Assembly: GCA_003249105.1 (NCBI GenBank)
Contig: QBLT01000008.1
Coordinates: forward strand, 1-47,642
DNA from: Leptolyngbya sp.
GTDB taxonomy: Bacteria; Cyanobacteriota; Cyanobacteriia; Phormidesmidales; Phormidesmidaceae
Direction of reading: 5' to 3'
Length of the DNA stretch: 47,642 bases
Part shown: piece by piece, positions 25,807-35,148 of the stretch
Layout of the letters: every line of letters begins with the position of its first letter
How positions within the stretch are numbered: position 1 is the first letter of the stretch
Translations under genes and position numbers: made by a program
Notes under the pieces: generated by a model
The model's input: the letters and a program-made list of their open reading frames with translations, nothing else
What the model was told of the DNA's origin: nothing
Database searches by the model: none

Positions 25807-27558
25807 GTGCTGTACCTAGCAGAAGTCCAGAAAAAGACCGGGTTTATTGGCAGCGGCAAGCCTGAATTTAAGCTGCTGGCCTGTCAGCGCAGCGAAAATA
25901 GCTGGAGCACCGTCACTGGGGATGAGACCTTAGTGGCCCCTGACGATGCCTCATACAACGCTGGTGCCCTGGTGATGGTGGAGGTCAGCAATAACCGACA
26001 GATCCAGCGTCATTACGAGGCGGGGCGATCGCTGACCACCATTTTGCAAAATTTCTCTAACCTGAGCAAAAAGTCCAAGACTCAGGAAGAAGAGATCGAG
26101 CAGTGGAAGCAGTCGCTTACCTTCCAGAGTCAGGAGCTCAACCGCCGTGAGCTGGAGCTAGAGTCCCGCCAGGAGCAGGTCGAGCAGGCCGAAGCTGATC
26201 TTGAGCAGCTAGATGCCCAACGGCAAGAGCTCGATCAGCTGCGCCAAAGCCTTGAGCAACAACAGGCAGAACTCACCCGAAAAAATCAAGATCTCGAAGG
26301 GGCTTGGGCCCACCTCAACGGGGAAATGCGCCGCCTGGAAGAGCAGCGGGCTGAGGGAAGTGCAGCCGCTGGCCTCGCCCCCGATCAAGTAGCTAACCTA
26401 CAAGGTGCCCTCAACCGTCTTACCGAAGCCGTGATGCCGGTTGAAGCCCTGCGGGATCCGCTTACCCACGCTACCGATGGGCTGAATTACCATCAGGGGC
26501 TGCTAGGTGACTATCGACAAGCGCTCGAAGGTCAGCGCCAGGGCTTAGAACAGCGCCAGCAGGAGCTAGACCAGCAGGCCACCCAACTCAGCCAGCGCTG
26601 GGCCGACTGGCGTCAGGCTGAAGCCGCACTGGTGGCCAAACGCGAAGAGCTAAAGCTGCGTCAGCAAATGGTCAAAACCCAGCAGGAGCAGATTCAGACT
26701 CTCACGGATACCCTGCAAGCCCAGGCAAACCTGCACCAGAAAATCTACGACCTGCTCAACACTACCGACAAGGTGCGGCTGAGCAAAAAGGTCGATGTGG
26801 CAGCTTTGGAGGCCATGGACTTAGACCATCTCCAAACCATGGTGGGCGATCTGGAAAAAGATCTGGAGAAAATGTCTCGCTTTGTCTCCGACCAGGAAGA
26901 GGAGCTGACCCTAGAGCAGCAGGCCATTGATGAGATCAAGCTCAAGATCGAGCAGGCCAGTGAGTTTGAGCGCCTTCAGCTAGAAACCGAGATCGAAGAA
27001 GAGCAGGATCGCTACCAAATGCTCAACGAAACCCTAGTAGGTCAGCGGCGCAATCTGCTAGAGCGTGAGGAAGTGTTGAGCCAACATCAGGCGGTGCTGC
27101 GGCGGCGCCAGGGCCTAACGGTGGAAGAAACGCCAGTTAGCGCTGTCGATCTAGAGCCTCTGCTCAACACCATTGATACCCAGCGCCAGCACACGACCGA
27201 TACAATTCAAGCTCTAGAGACTGAGGTCAAGAAGATCCAGGATGGCATTGGCCAGCTCAAGAAGGAGATCGAAGCTGCTGAGGCAGCCCTGATTACCCAC
27301 CGCACTGAGGTAGAGGCGTTTGAGGCAGATCTGCGGCGGCAGCAGCAAGATCTGGCGGGCTTGATGGGCAAGCTCACGGTCTGCGAAGAGCTGCTCAACC
27401 CAGCGCAGGAAAGCGTCAACGGCCTGAGACAGTCTCTAGAGAATCTGACTGGGGCAGTGACTAAACTTCAAGAAGTCAACGATTACCAATTGCAGGCGAT
27501 CGCAGAGCTGCGCCAAACCGTGGTCAGTGTCGGCACCCCTCAGTCGACTGCTTCCTAA
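25807..27558 (+). CDS. hmpF: HmpF-like coiled-coil motility protein
   Basis: A 583-residue protein with a GTG start (25807) after CGAGGA. The first ~80 residues are a compact, non-coiled region (LYLAEVQKKTGFIGSGKPEFKLLAC) conserved in HmpF. Residues ~93-180, 225-470 and 480-560 are long Glu/Gln/Leu coiled coils (EEEIEQWKQSL, QRQELDQLRQSLEQQQAEL, LETEIEEEQDRYQMLNE). There is no signal peptide or membrane helix, so it is cytosolic. In Nostoc punctiforme, HmpF is a polar coiled-coil protein needed to activate type IV pili and to set gliding direction; its gene lies next to hmpABCDE. The divergent placement here fits that role. It is typical of filamentous cyanobacteria. Confidence 0.85.
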   Translation: MLYLAEVQKKTGFIGSGKPEFKLLACQRSENSWSTVTGDETLVAPDDASYNAGALVMVEVSNNRQIQRHYEAGRSLTTILQNFSNLSKKSKTQEEEIEQWKQSLTFQSQELNRRELELESRQEQVEQAEADLEQLDAQRQELDQLRQSLEQQQAELTRKNQDLEGAWAHLNGEMRRLEEQRAEGSAAAGLAPDQVANLQGALNRLTEAVMPVEALRDPLTHATDGLNYHQGLLGDYRQALEGQRQGLEQRQQELDQQATQLSQRWADWRQAEAALVAKREELKLRQQMVKTQQEQIQTLTDTLQAQANLHQKIYDLLNTTDKVRLSKKVDVAALEAMDLDHLQTMVGDLEKDLEKMSRFVSDQEEELTLEQQAIDEIKLKIEQASEFERLQLETEIEEEQDRYQMLNETLVGQRRNLLEREEVLSQHQAVLRRRQGLTVEETPVSAVDLEPLLNTIDTQRQHTTDTIQALETEVKKIQDGIGQLKKEIEAAEAALITHRTEVEAFEADLRRQQQDLAGLMGKLTVCEELLNPAQESVNGLRQSLENLTGAVTKLQEVNDYQLQAIAELRQTVVSVGTPQSTAS

Positions 27559-27626
27559 TGTCCCTTCAAAAACAGAGGTTTCAAATGCTAGAGTCGGCTA
27601 ATAGACATCTAAAGGCATAATCGCCC

Positions 27627-27833
27627 ATGATTTGGGTCAACGAACAAATTGATCCGTCGGGGATCATTTACTCATGCATTGCCTGTAGCGACGAAGCCCA
27701 GGCTCAGGCCTGCTACCAATCATTCTTAGACAACCTGTCCGAGGAGCAACGCGCTGCTGGCTGGGTCGCCCAAATCCGCACCGTCGAGTCATGGGACGAC
27801 GTACCAGTTAACGCCCTAAAGCTGAGCTATTAA
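27627..27833 (+). CDS. Small conserved hypothetical protein
   Basis: A 68-residue protein (MIWVNEQIDPSGIIYSCIAC) with even codon use, an amphipathic middle (AQACYQSFLDNLSEEQRAAGW) and a Trp-rich end (VESWDDVPVNALKL). It follows hmpF by 68 bases on the same strand and may be co-transcribed. No family is recognised. It is followed by a TTGGCGATCGCCAA palindrome (27853-27866), which is only a HIP1 site with flanks. Confidence 0.6.
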   Translation: MIWVNEQIDPSGIIYSCIACSDEAQAQACYQSFLDNLSEEQRAAGWVAQIRTVESWDDVPVNALKLSY

Positions 27834-27878
27834 GGTCTCAAATAGCTGAGGGTTGGCGATCGCCAAACAGTACAGAGG

Positions 27879-28217
27879 TCAGTGGCTAGACTGCCGCCAC
27901 CGCCAGCGCTGATCGAGCAGGGTGCGGCTCAGCACTCGCACCGGATCTTGAGATTCACCGGAAAATAGGGCAAAGTCTATGGGCCCCCAGGTTTGCTCCG
28001 CCTCTTCTGCCAAGGCCAGTAAGCAGGGGTCGTCGAGGGCAATGCGATAGTCAAACCGTAGGGTGAGTAGGGGTAAGCCCCCGTGCCCCGCGCCAGTAAT
28101 CATCCCCCAGTCGTGCTGGTCTAATAGCACCTGGAGCGAGGCGCTGGCGGCGCGGCGAAATTGCTCAAGTTGCTGTTGCTTTTGTCTAAATTCTTGCAGG
28201 AGTTGGTGATTGGTCAT
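27879..28217 (-). CDS. Small hypothetical protein
   Basis: A 112-residue protein with a helical Gln-rich N-terminus (LLQEFRQKQQQLEQFRRAAS), then an alpha/beta-like part (LTLRFDYRIALDDPCLLALAEEAEQTWGPIDF). It has no signal peptide or membrane helix. It ends convergently with the 27627-27833 gene. The family and role are unknown; the coherent composition and the clean start ATG 28217 favour a real gene. Confidence 0.55.
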   Translation of the reverse strand: MTNHQLLQEFRQKQQQLEQFRRAASASLQVLLDQHDWGMITGAGHGGLPLLTLRFDYRIALDDPCLLALAEEAEQTWGPIDFALFSGESQDPVRVLSRTLLDQRWRWRQSSH

Positions 28218-28339
28218 ACATCGTGCCCCTCCACTGGCAGCAGTGATATAAACACCCTTACCTGAGTGTAAAGGGCGGTTCAGCCTCTAGAGTTGAAGAC
28301 TTTCTATTGCTCTTTCCCACCATTTTTCCGAATAGCGCT

Positions 28340-28549
28340 ATGCCCAGTATGGATTACATCAAACTTGACCAGTTCTTGAAGCAAATGCAGGTGGTCTCTA
28401 CAGGGGGACAAGCCAAGCTGATGATTCAAGATGGGGAGGTGAGCGTCAACGGCGAGGTTGAAACTCGACGGGGGCGCAAGCTGGTAACGGGCGATCGCGT
28501 CTCCCTAGATGGGCAGACCTGGGTGGTCGATCTGACGGCTCTCGAATAG
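28340..28549 (+). CDS. S4-domain RNA-binding protein (YbcJ/YaaA-like)
   Basis: A 69-residue protein from ATG 28340 (ATG 28349 is equally possible; an upstream ATG at 28307 would add an unrelated extension). The whole protein is one S4 domain: YIKLDQFLKQMQVVSTGGQAKLMIQDGEVSVNGEVETRRGRKLVTGDRVSL. The same small-protein family includes E. coli YbcJ and Bacillus YaaA. These bind structured RNA, probably in ribosome or tRNA biology; the exact target is not established. The gene is monocistronic. Confidence 0.88.
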   Translation: MPSMDYIKLDQFLKQMQVVSTGGQAKLMIQDGEVSVNGEVETRRGRKLVTGDRVSLDGQTWVVDLTALE

Positions 28550-28724
28550 GCGGGCTTCAACGTGGGACTACGCTACTGATCCAGCGGGTCTGCGACAAGG
28601 GTTGCCCTGCAAAGTTTATAGATGTGTTAAGCAATCTCGAACCTTAGCGAGGGAATGCTGATCTAGCCTTGAGGCTATGGAAGATTGAGCCAGTACAAAA
28701 CCTATTACTGAGATTTTGAGCGCT

Positions 28725-29168
28725 ATGGGGTTAAGCGATATTCTAAGTGACAAAGCTGTGAAGGCTCAGGTAGCGGCTGACTGTGCCGCCCTGATCGATG
28801 GCCAGGTAGCTTCTAAGGGTGGCTTTGGGGGCATGGCCCTAAAAACCACCTACGGAGTCGTTAAGGGGATGAACTCGGGCTACATTCCTGGAGCCGTTGA
28901 GCGCATATTGCCCGAGGTGGTGGCCTCCCTAGAACCCCTGTGGGCTGAGGGCGAGCAGGCGGGCGATCCGGTGACCTATCTAGCTCAGAACCAGGGGCGA
29001 GCTGCCGATGTCATTTTGGGGGTCACCGATCGCCGCATTGCCAAAACCGACAACGGGCTGGTGCGATCGTCCTACACTAAGCTGCGCCAGTCGGTGATTG
29101 GCGATGTGGAGAGTGCCGTCCCTGGTCTGGCCCAGATTTTTGGCCGCTACAGTGTGGTTGTGTCCTAG
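28725..29168 (+). CDS. Conserved hypothetical protein
   Basis: A 147-residue protein from ATG 28725; the frame also allows a TTG nine bases earlier. It is helical and soluble with no signal peptide: GLSDILSDKAVKAQVAADCAALID, then KGGFGGMALKTTYGVVKGMNSGYIP and a C-terminal part LRQSVIGDVESAVPGLAQIFGRYS. This pattern recurs in cyanobacterial and actinobacterial proteins of unknown function (a DUF6918-like family, from memory). No catalytic residues stand out. It converges on the RecB-like nuclease gene with an 17-base gap. Confidence 0.7.
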   Translation: MGLSDILSDKAVKAQVAADCAALIDGQVASKGGFGGMALKTTYGVVKGMNSGYIPGAVERILPEVVASLEPLWAEGEQAGDPVTYLAQNQGRAADVILGVTDRRIAKTDNGLVRSSYTKLRQSVIGDVESAVPGLAQIFGRYSVVVS

Positions 29169-29185
29169 GTCAATATCCAGGCAGT

Positions 29186-30778
29186 CTAGCCAATGGTTTG
29201 GTAGAGCTGATCCCAGTAGGGCTCGGCAAATTTAACCAGCCAGTCTTTGATGTGGTAGGTGGCCCGGCAGTCGTCTTCGTTGTAGCGCAGGATGGCGTCT
29301 AAGTAGGTGCGATCGCCGGTTTCGGCCCAGGCGTTGTACCAGCAGATCGACTGGGCTCCGTTGGCTCCCTCGTCGCGCCAGTCAAAGCCCATCCAGCGGG
29401 CAATGTGCTTGAGGGCATAGCTCTCGATGGGCAGAGTAACGCCGTCGGTAATGCACTTGTGGATATCAAAGAAGCGATCGAGCAGCGCCTCAATACGGCG
29501 GTGGGGAGTGCCATAGAGCTGCCCCAGCTTGCGAACCGCCTGGGCCTCATAGGGACAGAAGTGGTAGATCGGCGCGTAGGGATAGGTGTGCACCAAATCG
29601 AGAAAGTCGTTCCAGGCGCGGCGCTCTTGGGGATGGTTTTCGGCCAGTAGGGCGTGGAAGCTAGTGTCACCCGTGCGGTGGTTGACCACCAGCACCCCGT
29701 GGAGGTAGATCAGGTTTTGGTCGGGGGCGGCCTCGATGTCAAAGTACAGCTCGACTTCGCCCTCAGGCAAATCTTCCGGCCACAGCGGAAACCCGTGGGG
29801 CGCGTGGGGGGCACTGCGCGGAATAGCGCGGTTGTCGATCAGCGCCTGAGCTTGGTGAACTAGCTTTTCGGCCACTTGCTCCCCAAAGCCGGGCAGGGGC
29901 GCTAGGTGGGCCGGACTGGCTTTGGCCAAAGCGGCAACGGTGGTGAGGTGATGCTGCTTGAGAAACTCATAGCGGGCAGGGGTGACCCCCGGCAGCAGCG
30001 ATAGGTGACGGGTTGCTCTAGCCTCGGTATAGCAATGGTCAAACCAGTGGCAGAGATCGCAGCGACTGTGGGAAATAAACAGCTCAGGCATAGCTGTATT
30101 GCGCAGGTCCCTTAGGCAATCGTTGAGCACCATTTGCAACTTGGGCACCAGCCGCGCCAGGTCGATGTGGTAGGTTTGCCCACCGCGCAGGGACAGGCAG
30201 CTAGTATCGGGCCACACCCCCTGCACCCGCGAGAGCACGTAGGCATGGTAGGCCGCAACCACCTGGTAGTCGAGCTTCGGCTTTTTGCCCAGCTTGATAT
30301 CTATGGGCACATAGACCCAATCGCCCCAGCACGACCAGCCGGGCCGCTTGATCAGCAGGTCGGGCTGACTTACCAACTGCACCCCATCCACTGCTGAGGG
30401 GGCCGCCAATACCCCCTGGCGAATGGCCTCAACGCCTTCGGCCATCAGGTCTAGGGTGGCTTTTGCCCCGGCGGCCCAGTCGCCCGATGCAAACTCGGGC
30501 CGGTAGAGGGGATAGTAGTCTTCGAGCACACGCTCACGGTGGGTGAGGCTATCCTGGCGCAGCTTGAGCAGGTAGTCAGAGGGGATACTTTTTTGGCTGC
30601 GATCGCCATACAGATCTAAAAAGGCCCGCCGACTACAGCGCTGGTAATGAAACAGCACGTCGTCGGTGAGCCATTGAATTAGCGGATTGGGCGTTGTTGT
30701 CTCAGCGGAAAAGCTCAGGGGGCTTGGCGGGCCACCCCCTGAAATTGAACGCGGTGGCAGAGGGTGACTAGCAGACAA
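29186..30778 (-). CDS. TM0106-family RecB-like putative nuclease
   Basis: A 530-residue protein. Residues ~30-250 form a PD-(D/E)XK RecB/Cas4-like nuclease region (YVPIDIKLGKKPKLDYQVVAAYHAYVL), ending in a cysteine set (SRCDLCHWFDHC). Residues ~260-330 are helix-hairpin-helix DNA-binding repeats (LLPGVTPARYEFL, LAPLPGFGEQVAEKLV). The C-terminal ~190 residues are an RNase-H-like exonuclease domain (VELYFDIEAAPDQNLIYLHG, with YNEDDCRATYHIKDWL as the final acidic motif). The combination defines the TM0106-type proteins, probably acting in DNA repair. No CRISPR genes are near. The start ATG 30778 is assigned by homology-like length only. Confidence 0.85.
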   Translation of the reverse strand: MSASHPLPPRSISGGGPPSPLSFSAETTTPNPLIQWLTDDVLFHYQRCSRRAFLDLYGDRSQKSIPSDYLLKLRQDSLTHRERVLEDYYPLYRPEFASGDWAAGAKATLDLMAEGVEAIRQGVLAAPSAVDGVQLVSQPDLLIKRPGWSCWGDWVYVPIDIKLGKKPKLDYQVVAAYHAYVLSRVQGVWPDTSCLSLRGGQTYHIDLARLVPKLQMVLNDCLRDLRNTAMPELFISHSRCDLCHWFDHCYTEARATRHLSLLPGVTPARYEFLKQHHLTTVAALAKASPAHLAPLPGFGEQVAEKLVHQAQALIDNRAIPRSAPHAPHGFPLWPEDLPEGEVELYFDIEAAPDQNLIYLHGVLVVNHRTGDTSFHALLAENHPQERRAWNDFLDLVHTYPYAPIYHFCPYEAQAVRKLGQLYGTPHRRIEALLDRFFDIHKCITDGVTLPIESYALKHIARWMGFDWRDEGANGAQSICWYNAWAETGDRTYLDAILRYNEDDCRATYHIKDWLVKFAEPYWDQLYQTIG

Positions 30779-31122
30779 AGCGAGTTGTTGGGCAGGTGCT
30801 AGAGAACAAAGAAAAAAGCTGTAGGAGCACCGGAGTCTGGGCAGAGCCGTGGGTGCAGACGGGCATGGCTACAATAGGGTACTGCGACAGCCATTGCTGA
30901 GTACCATCGCTCCACTGCTGCTGCCAATCATTTCCCATAGCTGACCAATGTAGCAGGATCATTCCCGTGGTTACATATTCTCAATGTTATACCCTACAGC
31001 GGCTTCCAGGGAACCGGGGCGGTGCTTGGGTCGTTGAGGGATATGCTGAGGCCGCCCCAGGGTTGAGCTGGGTGTTATAGGGTTAATGAAGACTCATCCC
31101 CACATCAAGACACCCTCTAACC
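30779..31122. other. Intergenic region between divergent genes
   Basis: These 344 bases lie upstream of both the nuclease gene (minus) and the C-S lyase gene (plus) and should hold two promoters. A minus-strand open frame (30768-30962) reading GNDWQQQWSDGTQQWLSQYP has a protein-like first half. It then degrades and overlaps the nuclease start, so it is at most a gene remnant. No terminator, repeat or RNA gene is evident. Confidence 0.5.
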
Positions 31123-32340
31123 GTGATTGATTCCTCTGCCGCCGCTGTGCTCGATCGCCTGGCTGTCCACCGCCAGCAGTTTCCAGCCCTGAGGGGTAAG
31201 CAGTACTTTAACTATGGTGGCCAGGGACCTATGGCCCAAGCTACCTTAGACGCCATTTTTCAGGCTCACCAGCAAATTCAGGAAACGGGGCCGTTCTCGG
31301 GGGCAACCAACCAGTGGATTATGGCCGAGGCGGCCCAAACCCGAGCGGCGATCGCCGCTGAACTGGGCACCACCGCCGACACCATCACTCTCACCGAAGA
31401 TGTCACCGTCGGCTGCAACATTCCCCTCTGGGGCATCGCCTGGAAGGCTGGGGATCACATGCTGCTCTCAGATTGCGAGCACCCGGGCGTGATCGCCGCC
31501 GTGCAGGAGATCTGCCGCCGCTTTGGCGTCACCTACAGCCTCTGCCCCCTGCTCGAAACCGTGAACGGCGGTGACCCAGCCGCCATTGTGGCTGAGCACC
31601 TGCAACCCAACACCCGGCTGCTAGTGATCAGCCACATTTTGTGGAATACCGGCCAGGTGCTGCCTTTGGAACGCATCGTTGAGGTCTGTCGCGATCGCCC
31701 CAACCCGGTGCTAGTGCTGGTGGATGCGGCCCAGTCCGTCGGGGCTCTGCCACTGGACCTGCCCGCGATCGGGGTCGATTTTTACGCCTTTACTGGCCAC
31801 AAGTGGCGGTGCGGCCCCGCCGGCCTAGGTGGGCTCTACGTGCGCCCCGAGGCGATGGCGCAGATTGCTCCCACCTTCATTGGCTGGCGCGGCATTACCA
31901 CCGACGCCGCCGCCAACCCCACCGGCTGGAAGCCCAACGGGGAGCGCTACGAGGTGGCCACCTCCAACTATCCCCTGCTAGCGGGGTTAAGGGCGGCGAT
32001 CGCCCATCAATCTGAGTGGGGCACCGCAGCCCAGCGCTACCAGCGTTTAGTGGAACTCAGCCAGCGGCTGTGGTCGCAGCTGCAGGAGCTGCCCTACCTG
32101 CGCCCGGTGCGGCAAACCCCGCCCGACTCAGGCTTAGTGTCCTTCTGGGTGCTAGAGAACGGCGAACCTTCCCCAACCTGGCACAAGCGACTGGTAGATG
32201 ATCTAGAAACCCAGGGCGTGTTTTTGCGTACCCTGCAAGCGCCCAACTGCGTCCGCGCCTGCACCCACTACCTCACGCTGGAGTCAGAAATAGATAATTT
32301 GGTCGTTGCTATCAGGAGCATCCTCTCAGACCTGACATAA
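31123..32340 (+). CDS. L-cysteine/cystine C-S lyase, class V aminotransferase fold
   Basis: The protein is 405 residues from GTG 31123. It is a PLP enzyme with the fold of cysteine desulfurases: cofactor-binding Asp201 and Gln204 (LVLVDAAQSVGALPLDL) and Schiff-base Lys227 in AFTGHKWRCGPAGLGGLYV. The N-terminal YFNYGGQGPMAQATLDAIFQ and the C-terminal half match the C-DES protein of Synechocystis, which releases sulfane sulfur from cystine to build iron-sulfur clusters in vitro. It lacks the Cys-loop of true IscS/SufS proteins. An isopenicillin-N-epimerase-like annotation is a possible alternative. It is separated from mnmG by 64 bases, on the same strand. Confidence 0.85.
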   Translation: MIDSSAAAVLDRLAVHRQQFPALRGKQYFNYGGQGPMAQATLDAIFQAHQQIQETGPFSGATNQWIMAEAAQTRAAIAAELGTTADTITLTEDVTVGCNIPLWGIAWKAGDHMLLSDCEHPGVIAAVQEICRRFGVTYSLCPLLETVNGGDPAAIVAEHLQPNTRLLVISHILWNTGQVLPLERIVEVCRDRPNPVLVLVDAAQSVGALPLDLPAIGVDFYAFTGHKWRCGPAGLGGLYVRPEAMAQIAPTFIGWRGITTDAAANPTGWKPNGERYEVATSNYPLLAGLRAAIAHQSEWGTAAQRYQRLVELSQRLWSQLQELPYLRPVRQTPPDSGLVSFWVLENGEPSPTWHKRLVDDLETQGVFLRTLQAPNCVRACTHYLTLESEIDNLVVAIRSILSDLT

Positions 32341-32404
32341 ATCCAAAGACTCACCGGCAACCCGCTAAACTAGAAGTCCGTGAGTACTGTTGTGTCCAGA
32401 CTGC

Positions 32405-34327
32405 ATGATTGCCCCAGGTGCCGCCAACTTTCTCGATGAATATGATGTGGTGGTCGTCGGTGCCGGCCACTCGGGCTGTGAGGCAGCCCTAGCCTCGGCG
32501 CGCCTAGGCTGTCGCACGCTGATGATTACCCTCAATCTCGACAAAATTGCCTGGCAGCCCTGCAACCCCGCCGTGGGTGGCCCCGCCAAATCGCAGCTCA
32601 CCCACGAGGTCGATGCTCTGGGGGGCGAAATTGGCAAAATGGCCGATCGCACCTACCTGCAAAAGCGCGTGCTCAACAACTCGCGGGGGCCAGCGGTGTG
32701 GGCCTTGCGGGCGCAGACCGATAAGCGCGAATACGCCGCCGTGATGAAAACCATCGTCGAAAACCAGGAGAATCTGGTGATCCGCGAGGGCATGGTGACG
32801 GATCTGGTGCTTGGCCCCAACGACGAGGTGGTGGGGGTCGAAACCTACTTTGGCGTGGCCTTCAAATGCAAGGCCGTAATTTTGACCACCGGAACATTTC
32901 TGGGCGGCACGATTTGGATTGGTGACAAATCGATGGCGGCGGGTCGGGCTGGGGAATTTGCCGCCACCGGCCTGACCGACACCCTCAACCGTTTGGGATT
33001 TGAGACCGGACGGCTCAAAACCGGCACTCCGGCGCGAGTCGATCGCCGCTCGATCAACTTCGATGTGCTCGAACCCCAGCCCGGCGATGATGACATCCGC
33101 TGGTTTAGCTTCGACCCCGAGGCCTGGGTTGAGCGCGAGCAAATGCCCTGCCACCTTACCCGCACCACCGCCGCAACCCACCGGCTTATCCAAGAAAACC
33201 TGCACCTGTCGCCGATCTATGGCGGCTGGGTCGATTCAAAAGGCCCCCGCTACTGCCCCAGCATCGAAGACAAAATCGTGCGCTTTGCCGATAAAGAGAG
33301 CCACCAGATTTTTCTGGAGCCCGAGGGGCGCGACATTCCCGAAATCTACGTGCAGGGCTTTTCGACCGGCCTGCCCGAGAAAATTCAGCTGGCCATGCTG
33401 CGGACGCTGCCGGGCCTGGAGCACTGCGCCATGCTGCGCCCCGCCTACGCTGTGGAGTATGACTACCTGCCAGCCACCCAGTGCTACCCCACCATGATGA
33501 CCAAACGGGTTGAGGGGCTTTTCTGCGCCGGTCAGGTGAATGGCACCACCGGCTACGAAGAGGCCGCTGCCCAGGGCTTTGTGGCAGGGGTCAACGCCGC
33601 GCGGCTAGTACACGGTCAAGAGATGCTGGTATTTGCCCGCGAGCAGAGCTACATTGGCACGCTGCTCGACGACCTCTGCACCAAGGATCTGCGGGAACCC
33701 TACCGCATGCTGACCTCGCGCTCAGAATATCGGCTGCTGCTGCGTTCTGATAATGCCGACCAGCGCCTGACCCCCCTGGGCCGCGAAATTGGCCTGATTG
33801 ACGATCGCCGCTGGGAAATCTTTACCCGCAAGTACGCCAATATTGCCGCCGAAAAAGAGCGCCTGCACGAAACCCGAGTCAAAGAGCACGACGAGCTGGG
33901 CCAGCGGATTGCAGCGGATACTGACCAGCGCATCAAAGGCTCGATTACCCTGGCCGATCTGCTGCGCCGTCCGGGGCTGCACTACGGCGACCTAGACCGC
34001 TACGGCCTCGGCAATCCGTCTCTGATTCGCGAAGAAAAAGAGGGGGCCGAGATCGACATCAAGTATTCGGGCTACATTCAGCGGCAGCAAAACCAGATCG
34101 ACCAGGTGGCTAAGAGCACCAACCGCAAGCTGCCCGAAACCCTTGACTACATGGCGATCGACACCCTTTCAAAAGAGGCGCGCGAAAAGCTGAACCAGGT
34201 CAAACCGCTGACCATTGGCCAGGCCTCGCGCATTGGCGGCGTTAACCCTGCCGACGTCAACGCCCTGCTGGTATACCTGGAGATGCAGTCGCGGCGTGGG
34301 CAGGCGACCCCAGCGGCAATTCGTTAG
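32405..34327 (+). CDS. mnmG: tRNA uridine-5-carboxymethylaminomethyl modification enzyme
   Basis: The protein is 640 residues from ATG 32405; a TTG 15 bases upstream is unlikely. With MnmE, it installs the cmnm5 group on the wobble uridine of several tRNAs, using FAD, NADH and methylene-THF. The FAD-binding Rossmann start is [22 protein letters not shown]. GidA signatures follow: [21 protein letters not shown] (abbreviated), [16 protein letters not shown] (about 200-215) and [21 protein letters not shown] (abbreviated). The C-terminal helical GidA-associated domain runs from about 540 ([20 protein letters not shown]). Full length and normal. The next gene follows by 41 bases. Confidence 0.97.
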   Translation: MIAPGAANFLDEYDVVVVGAGHSGCEAALASARLGCRTLMITLNLDKIAWQPCNPAVGGPAKSQLTHEVDALGGEIGKMADRTYLQKRVLNNSRGPAVWALRAQTDKREYAAVMKTIVENQENLVIREGMVTDLVLGPNDEVVGVETYFGVAFKCKAVILTTGTFLGGTIWIGDKSMAAGRAGEFAATGLTDTLNRLGFETGRLKTGTPARVDRRSINFDVLEPQPGDDDIRWFSFDPEAWVEREQMPCHLTRTTAATHRLIQENLHLSPIYGGWVDSKGPRYCPSIEDKIVRFADKESHQIFLEPEGRDIPEIYVQGFSTGLPEKIQLAMLRTLPGLEHCAMLRPAYAVEYDYLPATQCYPTMMTKRVEGLFCAGQVNGTTGYEEAAAQGFVAGVNAARLVHGQEMLVFAREQSYIGTLLDDLCTKDLREPYRMLTSRSEYRLLLRSDNADQRLTPLGREIGLIDDRRWEIFTRKYANIAAEKERLHETRVKEHDELGQRIAADTDQRIKGSITLADLLRRPGLHYGDLDRYGLGNPSLIREEKEGAEIDIKYSGYIQRQQNQIDQVAKSTNRKLPETLDYMAIDTLSKEAREKLNQVKPLTIGQASRIGGVNPADVNALLVYLEMQSRRGQATPAAIR

Positions 34328-34368
34328 AATCAAGCCGATTCTCTCTAGCTGACTCTCGGGGGCAAACC

Positions 34369-35148
34369 ATGGCCAAGCCAATTCTGATCACCGGAGCCTC
34401 CAGCGGCATTGGCTACGAGCTGGCAAGGGTGTGCGCTGTCCATCGTCACGATCTGGTGCTAGTTGCCCGTCGGGAAGAACCCCTGCTGAAGCTTAAGGAT
34501 GAGCTACAGCAGGCCCACGGCGTGCAGGTGCTCACCTACCGGGGCGATCTCACAGATGCCAATACCCGCCACCAGTTCTATGAATGGACTCAGTTTAAGG
34601 GCGTCACGCCCTATGCTCTGGTTAACAATGCTGGGTTTGGGTCGCTAACCGCTTTTGCCGAGGCTGATTGGGATAAGCAAAACGCCATGCTTCAGCTCAA
34701 TATTGTGGCGCTGACCCACCTGACGCGGCTGTATCTGCCCGCTATGATTGCCCAGGGTCAGGGCCGCATTCTCAATGTGGCCTCTACAGCGGCGTTTTTG
34801 CCGGGGCCGTATATGGCGGTGTACTACGCTAGCAAAGCCTACGTGCTGTCGTTTACCGATGCGATCGCTACCGAGCTAGAGGGCACTGGCGTTACCGCCA
34901 CGACCCTGTGCCCCGGCCCCACCCAGTCAGAGTTTCAGGCGCAGGCTGAGATTAAAGATGCCAAGCTATTTGACAGCAAAACGCTGCCCACGTCAGCCGC
35001 CGTTGCCGCCTACGCCTATACCGCCATGGAAAAAGGCCAGCGCATTGCCGTCCACGGCACGACCAACAAAGTGCTGTCGCTGGTAACTCGGCTGCTACCC
35101 CGCAAGAAGCTGGCCGACATCACCAAGGAACTGCAGAAGCCTGCCTAG
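34369..35148 (+). CDS. Short-chain dehydrogenase/reductase (SDR)
   Basis: A 259-residue classical SDR. The cofactor glycine motif is ITGASSGIGYELA (residues 6-18) and an Arg-rich stretch (VARREEP) suggests NADPH. The NNAG motif is ALVNNAGFGS. The catalytic Ser is in NVASTAAF, and YYASKAYV supplies the Tyr-x3-Lys. The C-terminal basic end (RLLPRKKLADITKELQKPA) resembles the DltE/YqjQ-like SDRs. The substrate is unknown. The stop TAG directly precedes the GTG of the M28 peptidase gene, so the two are probably translated together. Confidence 0.92.
   Translation: MAKPILITGASSGIGYELARVCAVHRHDLVLVARREEPLLKLKDELQQAHGVQVLTYRGDLTDANTRHQFYEWTQFKGVTPYALVNNAGFGSLTAFAEADWDKQNAMLQLNIVALTHLTRLYLPAMIAQGQGRILNVASTAAFLPGPYMAVYYASKAYVLSFTDAIATELEGTGVTATTLCPGPTQSEFQAQAEIKDAKLFDSKTLPTSAAVAAYAYTAMEKGQRIAVHGTTNKVLSLVTRLLPRKKLADITKELQKPA

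Noticed and set aside
27853..27866. Palindrome TTGGCGATCGCCAA as a possible operator
   Set aside because: It is a HIP1 octamer (GCGATCGC) with symmetric flanks. HIP1 is spread over the whole window and is not gene-specific.
30768..30962. A minus-strand frame reading GNDWQQQWSDGTQQWLSQYP
   Set aside because: The first half looks protein-like but the second half is irregular, and it overlaps the nuclease start in another frame. It was kept only as a possible remnant.
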